NCBI GenBank assembly: GCA_009781005.1
Contig: WQYX01000031.1
Location: 1 to 42,053, forward strand
DNA length: 42,053 nucleotides
Direction: 5' to 3'
DNA from: Polyangiaceae bacterium
GTDB taxonomy: Bacteria; Myxococcota_A; Polyangia; Polyangiales; Polyangiaceae
Shown here: positions 15,014 to 23,629 of the stretch, piece after piece
How the letters are laid out: the number at the start of each line of letters is the position of its first letter
Position numbering within the stretch: position 1 is the first letter of the stretch
The notes under the pieces: generated by a model
The model's database searches: none
Told to the model about the DNA's origin: nothing
What the model saw: the letters and a program-made list of their open reading frames with translations, nothing else
Position numbers and translations under genes: made by a program

Positions 15014-16294
15014 ATGAGCGAAAAGATCGCCATCATAGGACTTGGCTATGTCGGACTTCCGGTGGCTCTCGCGTTCGGACGAAAGTTTCCAGGCACGGTC
15101 GGCTTCGACATCGACGCTACAAAAGTCGGCGAGCTAAATCGCGGCCACGACCGAAACCACGAGGTGCCTGAAGATGCCCTTCGTTCCATCGCGCTCAAGG
15201 TGACGAGCGATCCCGAGGATCTCGCGGGCGCAACGTTCTTCGTCGTCGCTGCGCCCACGCCCGTCGACGAAAACAAAGTGCCAGATCTATCCTTCGTGAT
15301 CTGTGCGTCGGAGATCGTTGGCAAGGCTCTCGGCAAGGGCGCTGTGGTCGTCTATGAGTCCACGGTTTACCCCGGTGTTACCGAGGAGATCTGCGGCCCG
15401 GTCATCGCGAAGATCTCCGGCCTCACGCAAGGCATCGACTTCAAGCTCGGGTACTCGCCCGAACGCATCAACCCCGGAGACGAGGAGCACACGCTCGAAC
15501 GCATCGTGAAAGTCGTCTCGGGACAAGACGCCGAAACCCTCGAGCGCATCGCCAACGCCTATGGCGAGATCATCGATGCAGGCATCCATCGCGCACCGTC
15601 CATCAAAGTTGCCGAGGCTGCGAAGGTCATCGAGAACACGCAGCGCGACATCAACATCGCGCTGATGAACGAGCTCTCACTCATCTTCGATCGAATCGGA
15701 ATCCGCACCGCCGACGTGCTCGCCGCAGCCGGCACGAAATGGAACTTCCTCGAGTTCCGTCCCGGCCTCGTTGGCGGCCACTGCGTCGGCGTCGATCCTT
15801 ACTACCTCACGACAAAGGCGCAGCAGCTCGGCTACCGACCCGAGGTCATTCTCGCCGGACGTCGCATCAACGACGGCATGGGGCGCTACGTGGCCGCGCG
15901 CCTCGTCAAGCTCCTCGTCAGCGCGAACATCGCCGTGCGCGGCGCGCGCGTCGGTGTCCTCGGCATCACGTTCAAAGAAAACGTGAAGGATGTCCGCAAC
16001 AGCAAGGTGCCCGACATCCTCTCCGAGCTTCGGGAGTTTGGAATCGATGCGAGGATCACGGATCCATATGCAGATGCTGCCGAAGCCGCGCATGAGCACG
16101 GAGTGTCGCTCACGTCGCTCGACGAGCTCACGTCGCTCGACGCGATGGTCATCGCCGTCGCGCATGCACCCTATGTCGCGATGGGAGGAGAGGCCCTTGC
16201 CGCAAGGGTCAGAGACGGCGGCGTGATTGTCGATGTGAAAAGCATGCTCCGCCCGGACAAGATCCCGTCACGCGTCCACTACTGGAGTCTTTAG
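15014..16294 (+). CDS. tviB: UDP-N-acetylglucosamine 6-dehydrogenase-type nucleotide-sugar dehydrogenase (TviB/WbpA family)
   Basis: A 426-residue UDP-sugar dehydrogenase that oxidises the C6 hydroxyl in two NAD+-dependent steps to a UDP-uronic acid, a precursor of surface polysaccharides. N-terminal Rossmann motif IGLGYVGLPVALAFG (about residues 7-21). The catalytic cysteine is in GGHCVGVDPYYLT (about C257), preceded by K-V-I-E-N-T-Q-R-D-I-N-I-A-L-M-N-E, the helix typical of the TviB/WbpA/WecC branch rather than UDP-glucose dehydrogenase. A C-terminal UDP-binding domain is present (VLGITFKENVKDVRNSKVPD). GGAGAGG stands 4 bases before the ATG at 15014. No glycosyltransferases lie nearby, so the pathway (capsule, O-antigen, exopolysaccharide) is open. 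Confidence 0.92.
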   Translation: MSEKIAIIGLGYVGLPVALAFGRKFPGTVGFDIDATKVGELNRGHDRNHEVPEDALRSIALKVTSDPEDLAGATFFVVAAPTPVDENKVPDLSFVICASEIVGKALGKGAVVVYESTVYPGVTEEICGPVIAKISGLTQGIDFKLGYSPERINPGDEEHTLERIVKVVSGQDAETLERIANAYGEIIDAGIHRAPSIKVAEAAKVIENTQRDINIALMNELSLIFDRIGIRTADVLAAAGTKWNFLEFRPGLVGGHCVGVDPYYLTTKAQQLGYRPEVILAGRRINDGMGRYVAARLVKLLVSANIAVRGARVGVLGITFKENVKDVRNSKVPDILSELREFGIDARITDPYADAAEAAHEHGVSLTSLDELTSLDAMVIAVAHAPYVAMGGEALAARVRDGGVIVDVKSMLRPDKIPSRVHYWSL

Positions 16295-16345
16295 CAGCGA
16301 CGTCGAAGGGCACGTCTGGCGCGGGCTCACGACGTGCTAAGAGAG

Positions 16346-17533
16346 ATGTCCCTTTCGACCACCCGACGCACTCTTCGCCGATCGGCCCTTCGCGCGATGT
16401 CCGACACGACCACAAGATCACACGGTTTTCTCCGTCGTCACGGCGGGAAGCTCATCGCTTCTGTCATCATCACCGCAGGGATTGTGTTCACGCTGGAGAA
16501 GGGTGGCCTGACACTCGTGCCAGAGGGTGGAGACTTTGCACACGTTCGTTGGTGGACGCTTCCTGCCTACCTCGTCACGCTCGCCGTCATGAGTTACTTC
16601 CGCGCGGTGCGCTGGCGTTTCCTGCTGCGTTCGTTCGCGGAGGTGCCGCGCCGCCGCGTGCTTGCGGTCTCGTGGATCGGTTTCGCAGCGATCTTGCTCA
16701 TGCCCTTTCGCATCGGCGAGATCGTTCGCCCGTACATGTTGCGCGAGAAAGGCAAGCTATCCATGTCGTCGGCCACCGGCACCGTGGTTGCCGAGCGCGT
16801 CGTCGACGGCCTTTATCTGAGCGTACTGCTCGCCCTTGCGCTCATCTTGGTGCCAACGCGAAATCCGCTCTCGGACAAGGTCATTGGCCTGCCGATCACC
16901 GTCGCACAAGTGCGCGCGAGCGGTTTCATCATGCTCGCTGTTTTCACCGCAGCTTTCATCACCATTGCTGTTTTCTACTTCGCACGTGAGTGGGCCAGAA
17001 GAATGACCCTCGCGGTCTTCTCTCTCTTTTCGAAACGCCTCGGCGACAAGCTGGCGGAGACGGCGGAGAACCTCGCGAACGGTCTTCACTTCCTCGGCCG
17101 CGGCCGCGATGCGGGCGGCTTCCTTGCCGAGACCACGGCGTACTGGATGCTCAATGCGGCCGGCATGTGGTTGCTCGCGTGGGGCTGCGGCGTTGTCCAC
17201 GCCGATGGCTCCGCGATCACCTTCGGCGAAGCGTGCGCTCTGATGGGGATGCTCGGTTGCACCATTCTCATCCCCGGTCCCCCCGGTCTGCTCGGCGTGT
17301 TCCAAGCCGGTATTTATGCGGGCATGGCCATGTACTTTCCGGCGCACGTGCTCACCGGGCCCGGCGCCGCGTACGTGTTCATCCTCTACGCCATTCAGCT
17401 GGCGTGGACCGTCGCGGCCGCCGGCATCTTCCTCGTCGGCGATCGCGGCGCGCTCTCCAAACTCTCGGCCACGCCAGGCCTCGCGGGCCCGAGTGAGCCG
17501 CCGAGCTCACTCGACAATCCGCGAGCTGCGTAG
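16346..17533 (+). CDS. Lysylphosphatidylglycerol-synthase-TM (YbhN/AglD-like) membrane protein
   Basis: A polytopic inner-membrane protein of about 395 residues in the LPG_synthase_TM family, which lacks the soluble acyltransferase half of MprF and is thought to move lipids or lipid-linked sugars. Visible membrane segments include LIASVIITAGIVFTL, WWTLPAYLVTLAVMSYF, VSWIGFAAILLMPF, LYLSVLLALALILV, FIMLAVFTAAFITIAVFYF and the C-terminal YVFILYAIQLAWTVAAAGIF. Family signatures are the R-A-x-R-W-x-x-L-L segment, P-F-R-I-G-E-I-V-R-P-Y and P-G-P-P-G-L-L-G-V-F-Q. It follows the nucleotide-sugar dehydrogenase by 51 bases, compatible with a role in envelope glycan or lipid export. Starts at 16334 (GTG), 16346 and 16397 are all possible; none is decided by a ribosome-binding site. 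Confidence 0.85.
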   Translation: MSLSTTRRTLRRSALRAMSDTTTRSHGFLRRHGGKLIASVIITAGIVFTLEKGGLTLVPEGGDFAHVRWWTLPAYLVTLAVMSYFRAVRWRFLLRSFAEVPRRRVLAVSWIGFAAILLMPFRIGEIVRPYMLREKGKLSMSSATGTVVAERVVDGLYLSVLLALALILVPTRNPLSDKVIGLPITVAQVRASGFIMLAVFTAAFITIAVFYFAREWARRMTLAVFSLFSKRLGDKLAETAENLANGLHFLGRGRDAGGFLAETTAYWMLNAAGMWLLAWGCGVVHADGSAITFGEACALMGMLGCTILIPGPPGLLGVFQAGIYAGMAMYFPAHVLTGPGAAYVFILYAIQLAWTVAAAGIFLVGDRGALSKLSATPGLAGPSEPPSSLDNPRAA

Positions 17534-17572
17534 AAGTTGGCCAAGCAACATCGAATGCCGTAGCCGGGAGGC

Positions 17573-18040
17573 ATGCGGACGTTCGTTCGAGCCGTCGTTA
17601 GCGGAACGTTTGCGGCGCTCGCCGTCGTGACGGCCATCGCGCTTTCTTCACCGCTGGCAAGCGCGAAGAGCGGCTTCGACTCGTCCTACGGTTTCGATCG
17701 CACGTGGAACGCAGGCATGCGTCTCGTGCGCGTCGATCTCGGCCTCAAGGTGACCGAGAAGGACGACGTCGTTGGCTACTTGCTCTTCGATTACAAATCG
17801 CCGGAGAGCGGCGCGAAAGCCGTGCCCGCATCCATGGAATTCATCCGCGCGAAAGACGGCGGCAGCGTCCGTGTCGTCGTGCAAATTCCGAAGATGCCTG
17901 GCTACCACGAGCAGGTGCTCGTCGATCAGCTCGCCCGCAAACTTCGCAGCGAGTACGGAGATCCGCCGAAAACGCCGCCGGTCTCCCCACCGCGCGACGC
18001 GGGCGCAGATGGCGACGTGGACGGCGGTGAGGGCTCTTAG
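17573..18040 (+). CDS. Exported protein of unknown function
   Basis: A 155-residue protein with a classical Sec signal peptide (RTFVRAVVSGTFAALAVVTA, cleavage after LASA near residue 31). The mature part, about 95 residues, begins with SGFDSSYGFDRTWNAGMRLV, contains the strand V-D-L-G-L-K-V-T-E-K-D and V-G-Y-L-L-F-D-Y, and ends with R-V-V-V-Q-I-P-K-M-P-G-Y-H-E and a helix. The tail (from about 130) is Pro/Asp/Gly-rich and likely disordered. I do not recognise the family; the fold is probably a small alpha/beta domain in the periplasm. It lies 39 bases after the membrane protein gene, and its TAG stop touches the left end of the 145-bp palindrome. Confidence 0.8.
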   Translation: MRTFVRAVVSGTFAALAVVTAIALSSPLASAKSGFDSSYGFDRTWNAGMRLVRVDLGLKVTEKDDVVGYLLFDYKSPESGAKAVPASMEFIRAKDGGSVRVVVQIPKMPGYHEQVLVDQLARKLRSEYGDPPKTPPVSPPRDAGADGDVDGGEGS

Positions 18041-18183
18041 AGCGAGTTCGCCAGCCTGCTGCGCGAATCGATTCGTCGGTTGGGCGCTGCGGTGCCTGCG
18101 CACGTACGAATAGTACGCTTTCGCGGGCTCCTCGCGCTCCGCCCTAGCCTCGATTCGCTCGCGACGGCTGTCGAACACGCTCT
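18039..18183 (+). repeat. 145-bp palindromic repeat, copy A
   Basis: This is a 145-bp imperfect palindrome. The left end AGAGCGAGTTCG pairs with the right end CGAACACGCTCT (11 of 12 positions), pairing continues loosely inward, and the exact centre is CGTAC-GAATA-GTACG. It occurs again at 27725-27869 in reverse orientation, also 145 bp, with six substitutions. Here it fills the whole gap between two convergent stop codons (TAG at 18038-18040, TAA at 18183-18185). A MITE-like non-autonomous element or a mobile bidirectional terminator are both plausible; no transposase is visible. Confidence 0.85.
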
Positions 18184-19205
18184 TAGCTCCCTGCAATCGT
18201 CGTGGGTGCAGGGTTCGTGCTTGGCGCCTTGCCGGAGGTGCCCACGGCTGGACGCGCAGGCTTCGCAGCGCCGTCCGCCCCGGGGTCGGAGCAGCAGCGA
18301 AAGCCAATCTGATAAAACGCGAAGCTCTCGTAGTGCGCCGTTGTCATGGGTCGGCAGCGATCGCGCACCGGCCCCCAATAGCCTCCTTTGAGGCCGCTTT
18401 TGTACGGCACACCGCTCTCGTTGACGACCCACTCGTCGACGTTCCCCGTCATGTCGAATGCGCCGTACGGGCTCACGCACGACTCGCGTGCACCGCTTAC
18501 CTCACCTTGCCAGAGCCGTTCGACTTCTGCGCCGCGCGTCACCGGGTTCGCGAGCGCCTTCTCGTTGGCATCCGGATGCGGCTTGTCGATGTTGCATGCG
18601 TCGGCGTTGCGCGTGTAGCCGTACGGATACGGGAGATGCTCTTGCCCCTCGCACGCCAGCGTCCACTCGCTGTCGCCGCAGAGACGCTTTCCTTGCGCTC
18701 TGCACGTATCGACCGCCTCATACCAAGTCTTCATCACGACCGGTTTGTCACCTGCCTTATTTGGATATTCGAAGCGGTCAATGCAGAAATGCTTCTTTCT
18801 TGTTTTGGTTTGGCAACTTCCGGTTTGCGCAAACTCCGCGCAGCGCCGCGGCGTCGCCGTCTGCGGATCGAGCCACCGAAGGCATTTCTGCTCGAGTGCG
18901 GGGCAGTAATCGCCGTCGACCTCGACCATCCCTTCCGGACAAGAACCAGCTCCCGTGAGCATGGCCTGGGCATTTGGAGCCGTGGGCCTGATGCCCGCAT
19001 TCACGGCAGTCGCCGCGATCGATCCCGGCTGCGCCGATCCGCCGAGATCGAGATGCGCCGAGACGCGGGGAGATGGACCCTCGTCGTCCTGCGTTGAATG
19101 CGCCACGCTGTCTGCAGGCGCAATGGCGGCGGCGGACTTCGCCGAGACAAGAACGAGAATGGTGCCGCCCACGACCAAAAGTGATCCAACCGTCGCGCGA
19201 TTCAT
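18183..19205 (-). CDS. Exported FGE-sulfatase (SUMF1) domain protein
   Basis: A 340-residue protein with a signal peptide (SLLVVGGTILVLVSAKSAAA) and a low-complexity linker to about residue 85. Residues 90-315 hold a formylglycine-generating-enzyme-like domain: M-V-E-V-D-G-D-Y-C-P, F-C-I-D-R-F-E-Y-P-N, A-V-D-T-C-R-A-Q-G-K-R-L-C-G-D-S-E-W-T-L-A-C-E-G, P-Y-G-A-F-D-M-T-G-N-V-D-E-W-V, and a final G-G-Y-W ... C-R-P-M-T-T-A ... I-G-F-R-C-C. Only one of the two copper-binding cysteines of true FGE is in place, so sulfatase activation is unlikely and a binding role more so. Extra cysteines suggest disulfides. The C-terminal tail is Ala/Pro/Thr-rich. AAGGTGG lies 10 bases before the ATG. Confidence 0.85.
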   Translation of the reverse strand: MNRATVGSLLVVGGTILVLVSAKSAAAIAPADSVAHSTQDDEGPSPRVSAHLDLGGSAQPGSIAATAVNAGIRPTAPNAQAMLTGAGSCPEGMVEVDGDYCPALEQKCLRWLDPQTATPRRCAEFAQTGSCQTKTRKKHFCIDRFEYPNKAGDKPVVMKTWYEAVDTCRAQGKRLCGDSEWTLACEGQEHLPYPYGYTRNADACNIDKPHPDANEKALANPVTRGAEVERLWQGEVSGARESCVSPYGAFDMTGNVDEWVVNESGVPYKSGLKGGYWGPVRDRCRPMTTAHYESFAFYQIGFRCCSDPGADGAAKPARPAVGTSGKAPSTNPAPTTIAGS

Positions 19206-19351
19206 AACCCCGTATCCACCTTCCGCGTGTTCGCTCTCACATCAAGCAAGTGGTGAGCCTTCATGGCCCGTAGCCACGCTGCACTATTTCGGTCGAACCG
19301 AGCTTTGGTTTCGGACAAACGAAACCGCCGCGCGGAACGCCAGAAAACAGG

Positions 19352-19369
19352 GGAAAAGCTCTCTTTTCC
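19352..19369 (-). other. Short perfect hairpin upstream of the FGE-domain gene
   Basis: GGAAAAG (19352-19358) and CTTTTCC (19363-19369) pair perfectly across a 4-base loop. On the minus strand it is followed by CCTGTTTTCTGG, so weak termination of rpoD transcription is possible, although it lies about 350 bases past the rpoD stop. Confidence 0.35.
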
Positions 19370-19642
19370 GCCCGAACAAAGCGTACAAAGTCCGTTCTCG
19401 GGAAGTCACATTTCCTGACGACTTAAGTGGCCCCCTCCGCGCTCGCTGCGCTCACCGAGCGAGTCGTGCCGACAACAGGCTGTCGCTTCCTTGACACGCG
19501 ACAGACTCCCTGCGTCTCTCCCTTCGCTTTGCGAATGGCACGACGCGCAACTGACGTTCAGCGGCGTCGGCAGAGGATCGCGACAACGTGATCGGATGCC
19601 TGCGGAGACTCTGCTGGCTCGATCAGCACGCTGACTCCACTC

Positions 19643-19680
19643 AGAGCGAGTTCGACAGCCTGCTGCGCGAATCGATTCGT
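19643..19680 (+). repeat. Partial copy (left arm) of the 145-bp palindrome
   Basis: 38 bases, AGAGCGAGTTCG through CGATTCGT, match the left arm of the repeat at 18039-18183 with one difference (A for C at position 13, which is the base found in the right arm). Beyond position 19680 similarity stops. It is either a decayed copy or a recombination remnant, 40 bases from the rpoD stop. Confidence 0.75.
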
Positions 19681-19719
19681 CTGCCGACGCGAAGCGAATT
19701 CAGGGATCGGTAGACCGGG

Positions 19720-21504
19720 TCAACTGTCGATGAAGCTTTTGAGTTGCTTGCTGCGCGACGGGTGACGGAGCTTGCGAAGCGCCTTTGCCTCGATCTGGCG
19801 GATACGCTCGCGGGTGACCTCGAAGTCCTGCCCCACTTCTTCGAGCGTGTGGTCGCTCTTCTCGCCGATGCCGAAACGCATGCGAAGAACCTTTTCCTCG
19901 CGCGGCGTCAGCGTCTTCAAAACTCTGCGCGTCTGCTCGGCGAGGTTCATGTTGATGACGGCCTCCGCGGGACTGACGACGCTCTTGTCCTCGATGAAGT
20001 CACCGAGATGCGAGTCCTCCTCCTCGCCGATGGGTGTCTCGAGGCTGATGGGCTCCTTGGCGATCTTGAGAACCTTGCGAACCTTGTCGAGCGGCAGCTC
20101 CATCTTGTCCGCGATCTCCTCCGGCGTTGGCTCGCGGCCGTATTCCTGAACGAGATAGCGCGAGGTGCGAATGAGTTTGTTGATCGTCTCGATCATGTGC
20201 ACCGGAATGCGGATGGTGCGCGCCTGATCGGCGATCGCGCGAGTGATGGCCTGACGAATCCACCACGTTGCGTACGTGGAGAATTTGTATCCGCGCTTGT
20301 ACTCGAACTTGTCGACGGCCTTCATGAGGCCGATGTTCCCTTCTTGAATCAGATCGAGAAACTGCAGACCGCGGTTCGTGTACTTCTTCGCAATGGAGAC
20401 GACGAGACGGAGGTTCGCTTCGACGAGTTCGGCCTTCGCGCGCTCGGCAAGCCGCTCGCCGCTGCGGATCTCGTCGTACGTCTCGCGTAGAGCCTTGATG
20501 TCGAGCTGGAGCTCCTCTTCGACCTTCCTCAGGTTCTTGAGGCTCGCCGAGTGGTTCTGCAAAACCTCCTCGGGCAAGATTCCATACTTTCGCTTGAACC
20601 TTCGTTCGCCGGTTGCTTCACCCTTGGCTGCACGCGCTTCCTTGCGCAGAACATCCCAGTCGACACCGGTACGCTTCTCGAGCTCCGTGGATCCGCTCTC
20701 GGCGCGCTCCACTTTCTGAATGAGCGTGCGAAGTTTGGACACGATCTTGTCGATGGTCTTCTTGTTGAGACGCATCTCTTCGAGCGTCTCGACCATCTTC
20801 GTGCAGTTTGCATCGATCTCTTCCTGCACGCCCTTCCTGCGCGAAGCCGCGCAGCTCTCGAGGTGCGAGGCGAGATCCTGCGCGATCTTGTCGAGGTGCT
20901 TCACCTTGTCGATGAGGCGCAAGATTCGGCGGTCAGCCTCCTCCTCGTCGAACTCGGCGTTCTCGTCGTCGGCGTCACGAATGAGTTCCTTGACGCGGAT
21001 CTTGTGCTTACGAAGCTTGTCGCCGAGATCGATGATCTCGCGGACGGCAACCGGCGAATTGAGGATGGCGCCGAGGACACGGTGCTCGCCCTTCTCGATG
21101 CGCTTGGCAATCTCGACTTCGCCCTCGCGCGTGAGAAGCGAGACGCTTCCCATCTTGCGCAGGTACATGCGAACCGGGTCGTTCGATTTGGAGTAGTAGC
21201 TCCCGTCGTCGTCGTCCTTTTCACCGCCCGGACGCGGAACGTTCTTCTTCTCGGCGTTCTCTTCCTCGACGATCCGCTTCGGCGCGATCTTCACCTGGGT
21301 CGCCGCGTCGACGATCTCGATGTCCTCGTCACCGAGGACACTCATCACGTCATCGATCTGATCGCCGACGACATCGGCCGGCATCGACTCACTGACTTCG
21401 TCGTAGCTCAGAAAGCCTTTCGGCTTGCCGTTCTCACCTACCTGCTGGGTGTCTATGACGTTGACATTGCCACTGCCGTTGCCGTTCCGGTTCTTGTTCG
21501 CCAT
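19720..21504 (-). CDS. rpoD: RNA polymerase primary sigma factor (sigma-70)
   Basis: A 594-residue primary sigma factor that directs RNA polymerase to housekeeping promoters. Region 1.2 is at about 109-135 ([20 protein letters not shown]). A long charged non-conserved region follows (about 170-300). Regions 2.1-2.4 are at about 355-430 ([20 protein letters not shown], the core RNAP- and -10-binding segment with [10 protein letters not shown]), region 3 is at 440-510 and region 4 HTH at the C-terminus ([20 protein letters not shown]). The N-terminus is acidic and carries a poly-Asp stretch. The start at 21504 (MANKNRNG) has GGAAAG 8 bases upstream; ATGs at 21546 and 21579 are alternatives. It follows dnaG by 99 bases, the classic dnaG-rpoD arrangement, without rpsU. 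Confidence 0.97.
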   Translation of the reverse strand: MANKNRNGNGSGNVNVIDTQQVGENGKPKGFLSYDEVSESMPADVVGDQIDDVMSVLGDEDIEIVDAATQVKIAPKRIVEEENAEKKNVPRPGGEKDDDDGSYYSKSNDPVRMYLRKMGSVSLLTREGEVEIAKRIEKGEHRVLGAILNSPVAVREIIDLGDKLRKHKIRVKELIRDADDENAEFDEEEADRRILRLIDKVKHLDKIAQDLASHLESCAASRRKGVQEEIDANCTKMVETLEEMRLNKKTIDKIVSKLRTLIQKVERAESGSTELEKRTGVDWDVLRKEARAAKGEATGERRFKRKYGILPEEVLQNHSASLKNLRKVEEELQLDIKALRETYDEIRSGERLAERAKAELVEANLRLVVSIAKKYTNRGLQFLDLIQEGNIGLMKAVDKFEYKRGYKFSTYATWWIRQAITRAIADQARTIRIPVHMIETINKLIRTSRYLVQEYGREPTPEEIADKMELPLDKVRKVLKIAKEPISLETPIGEEEDSHLGDFIEDKSVVSPAEAVINMNLAEQTRRVLKTLTPREEKVLRMRFGIGEKSDHTLEEVGQDFEVTRERIRQIEAKALRKLRHPSRSKQLKSFIDS

Positions 21505-21603
21505 CGGAGTTCTTTCCACTGCTGCTGGCGAGTGACGGGCGTCCATTGGCCGCTCCGTCTCGCTCTTCCGAATTCCCACGTCCTCGGTTGCTCTCGCGTC
21601 CTC

Positions 21604-23514
21604 TCAGGGTTTGATCCCGTGCTTGGCTCGCAGTTTGCTGGTTGCCTCTCGCATGAGTCGTTGTTCGATTTCCCAGTCCTGAGCCCGGTAGTTTTCGCGC
21701 GCGATGAGAGCTGTTTCTTGCGAAAGGAGGAGCCTCTTTAGCTTGTTTGCGTTCTCGAGCAAGTATCCTTTTGCTTGCATGTTGCTCTCGGTTGCCGGAT
21801 CGGCCATCCGCCTGGCGGCAAAGATTTTGTCGGAAGGCGACAGGTTCGACAGAAAGGTCTCCGTATCGAGAGCTTTTTCCGACGACCGGTAAGCTCTTCG
21901 CAACGCCGCAACGATCATCACGCTGCGCCCCTCGAGCAGCGAGAGCTCCTCGGCCACTTCGGGATCGTCGAGGAGCACTGGCCATTCGATCAGCGCCTCC
22001 ACCATGGCCTGCCGTTCAGCGGATCCTGGCGCTCGCGGAGCGATGCGCGATGCGGTTCCCTTCGCAGGATGGGCGCCGCCCGAAGCGTGCTCGCCCGCCT
22101 GCGCACGACGCGCCGCCTCTGCCTTCGCGCGCAACTGCTTCACATCGTGATCGAGCGCCCGAAACGCACCCTGCCCCCCAGACCTGACGATATCGAGCCG
22201 TCCCGCCATCATGTCGGCGAAGCTTTTGTGCATGGCGTAGAGGACCGGATCGTTCTCTTCCCCGAGAAGCTTTTTGACGTGTTCGACACGCGCGTATCTC
22301 TCGTTCGCGTCCGCCAGCGTGAAGCTCTCATCGAGCGCCATCTGGACAAGAGCTTCGAACATCCCCATCGCGTTCGCGACGAGATCGCGAACAGCCTTTT
22401 CACCCTTTTCACGCGCGAGCTCGTCGGGATCGACACCGTTCGGCAGCTTCGCAACGCGCGCATCGAGGCCCGCCGCGCGCACGGCTTCGCGCGAGAGCGT
22501 GACGGCTTTACACCCCGCCGCATCGCCGTCGAAAAGAAAGATCACGTTGGATGCGAATCGCCGAATGAGTTTCGCCTGCTCGACGGTAAACGCCGTGCCG
22601 AGCGGCGCGACGACGTTGTCGATGCCGCGCGCGTGAAGCGAGACGACGTCGAAGTTGCCTTCGACGAGCACCGCACACTCTGCTTTGCGAATGGCGTGGC
22701 GCGCCTGATGGATGCCGAAGAGCATCTGACCCTTCGTGTAAATCGGGCTCTCGGGCGAGTTGATGTATTTCGGTGGCTTGCTTTCGTCGTCATGCGAGGC
22801 ATCGGGCAGATCAGGCAGTGCACGACCGCTGAAGGCGACCACCCTGCCCTGCGGATCGACGACGGCGAACATCAAACGATGGCGGAAGCGATCGTAGTAC
22901 CCCGAGCCGCTCGATCGAGGAACGAGCAAACCGACGGTCTCCGCGGCCACGGGCGAGAACCTTTGCGCACGAAGGAAGTTCGCAAGACCATCCCACCCCG
23001 GCGGCGCATAACCGATGCGAAAGGCTTGAAGCGTATCGTCGATCTTGGGGTTATGGCCGGGCGTGAGCGCGCGGCGCGACAGTTCCTCCATCGCGTAACC
23101 GCGATGCTCGTGCAGACGAAGCTGCTCTTCGAAGTACGTCGCGGCGAGCGCATTGACGGCGTACAGATCCTCGCGCGCTTTGCGCTGGCGATCGGCCTCG
23201 GAAAACGCGCTCTGACCATGCGTCTCCTCGATCGCGATGCCGGCGCGTTCGGCGAGCGCGCGCACCGCTTCCGGAAACGTGTATCCCTCATGCTTTAGGA
23301 GAAAGTCGATCGCGCTGCCCGACTCTTTGCATCCGAAACAATGGAAGAAGCCGCGGTCCGGATTGACGTGGAAGCTCGGCGACTTCTCCTTGTGAAACGG
23401 ACAGAGACCAACCCACGAACGGCCGCGACGCTTGAGCGACGGCACAGCCTCGGTGATGATCGCAAGGATGTCCGTGCGTTCACGGACAAGGGCGATGGTC
23501 TCAGGGGAGATCAC
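21604..23514 (-). CDS. dnaG: DNA primase
   Basis: A 636-residue primase that makes RNA primers for replication. It starts with GTG at 23514, giving the conserved N-terminus MISPETIALVRERTDIL; a TTG 33 bases upstream is rejected because it adds an unrelated 11 residues. The CHC2 zinc finger is complete: C38-x2-H41-x17-C59-x2-C62. The RNA-polymerase core holds Y-I-N-S-P-E-S-P-I-Y-T-K and the TOPRIM domain (VLVEGNFDVVSLHARGIDNV, later FLFDGDAAG with the DxD). A linker rich in Ala/Gly precedes the helicase-binding C-terminal domain (from about 480). rpoD follows downstream, so regulation with sigma factor and replication in one macromolecular-synthesis unit is likely. Confidence 0.97.
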   Translation of the reverse strand: MISPETIALVRERTDILAIITEAVPSLKRRGRSWVGLCPFHKEKSPSFHVNPDRGFFHCFGCKESGSAIDFLLKHEGYTFPEAVRALAERAGIAIEETHGQSAFSEADRQRKAREDLYAVNALAATYFEEQLRLHEHRGYAMEELSRRALTPGHNPKIDDTLQAFRIGYAPPGWDGLANFLRAQRFSPVAAETVGLLVPRSSGSGYYDRFRHRLMFAVVDPQGRVVAFSGRALPDLPDASHDDESKPPKYINSPESPIYTKGQMLFGIHQARHAIRKAECAVLVEGNFDVVSLHARGIDNVVAPLGTAFTVEQAKLIRRFASNVIFLFDGDAAGCKAVTLSREAVRAAGLDARVAKLPNGVDPDELAREKGEKAVRDLVANAMGMFEALVQMALDESFTLADANERYARVEHVKKLLGEENDPVLYAMHKSFADMMAGRLDIVRSGGQGAFRALDHDVKQLRAKAEAARRAQAGEHASGGAHPAKGTASRIAPRAPGSAERQAMVEALIEWPVLLDDPEVAEELSLLEGRSVMIVAALRRAYRSSEKALDTETFLSNLSPSDKIFAARRMADPATESNMQAKGYLLENANKLKRLLLSQETALIARENYRAQDWEIEQRLMREATSKLRAKHGIKP

Positions 23515-23629
23515 GGTACGCCGCTCGGGGAAAACGACATGGCGCAACGACCAGGTCTCATGGAATGAAGGGGTGAGAACGAAGTAGGCGTCGGTGGACT
23601 CTCGGTCAAGGCGGGCGACCGGTCGGTTC

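Larger units (their letters stand above)
19206..19719. other. Intergenic region between rpoD and the FGE-domain gene
   Basis: These 514 bases lie downstream of rpoD and upstream of the FGE-domain gene on the minus strand. They contain a small hairpin (19352-19369), a half copy of the 145-bp palindrome (19643-19680), and a 10-bp inverted repeat GCGTCGGCAG (19564-19573) / CTGCCGACGC (19681-19690) that brackets about 107 bases. Open frames across it have no protein-like features. No tRNA-like cloverleaf is seen. Confidence 0.6.

Noticed and set aside
15014..17533. A polysaccharide biosynthesis cluster
   Set aside because: Only one nucleotide-sugar gene and one flippase-like membrane protein are present; without glycosyltransferases or export genes a dedicated cluster cannot be claimed.
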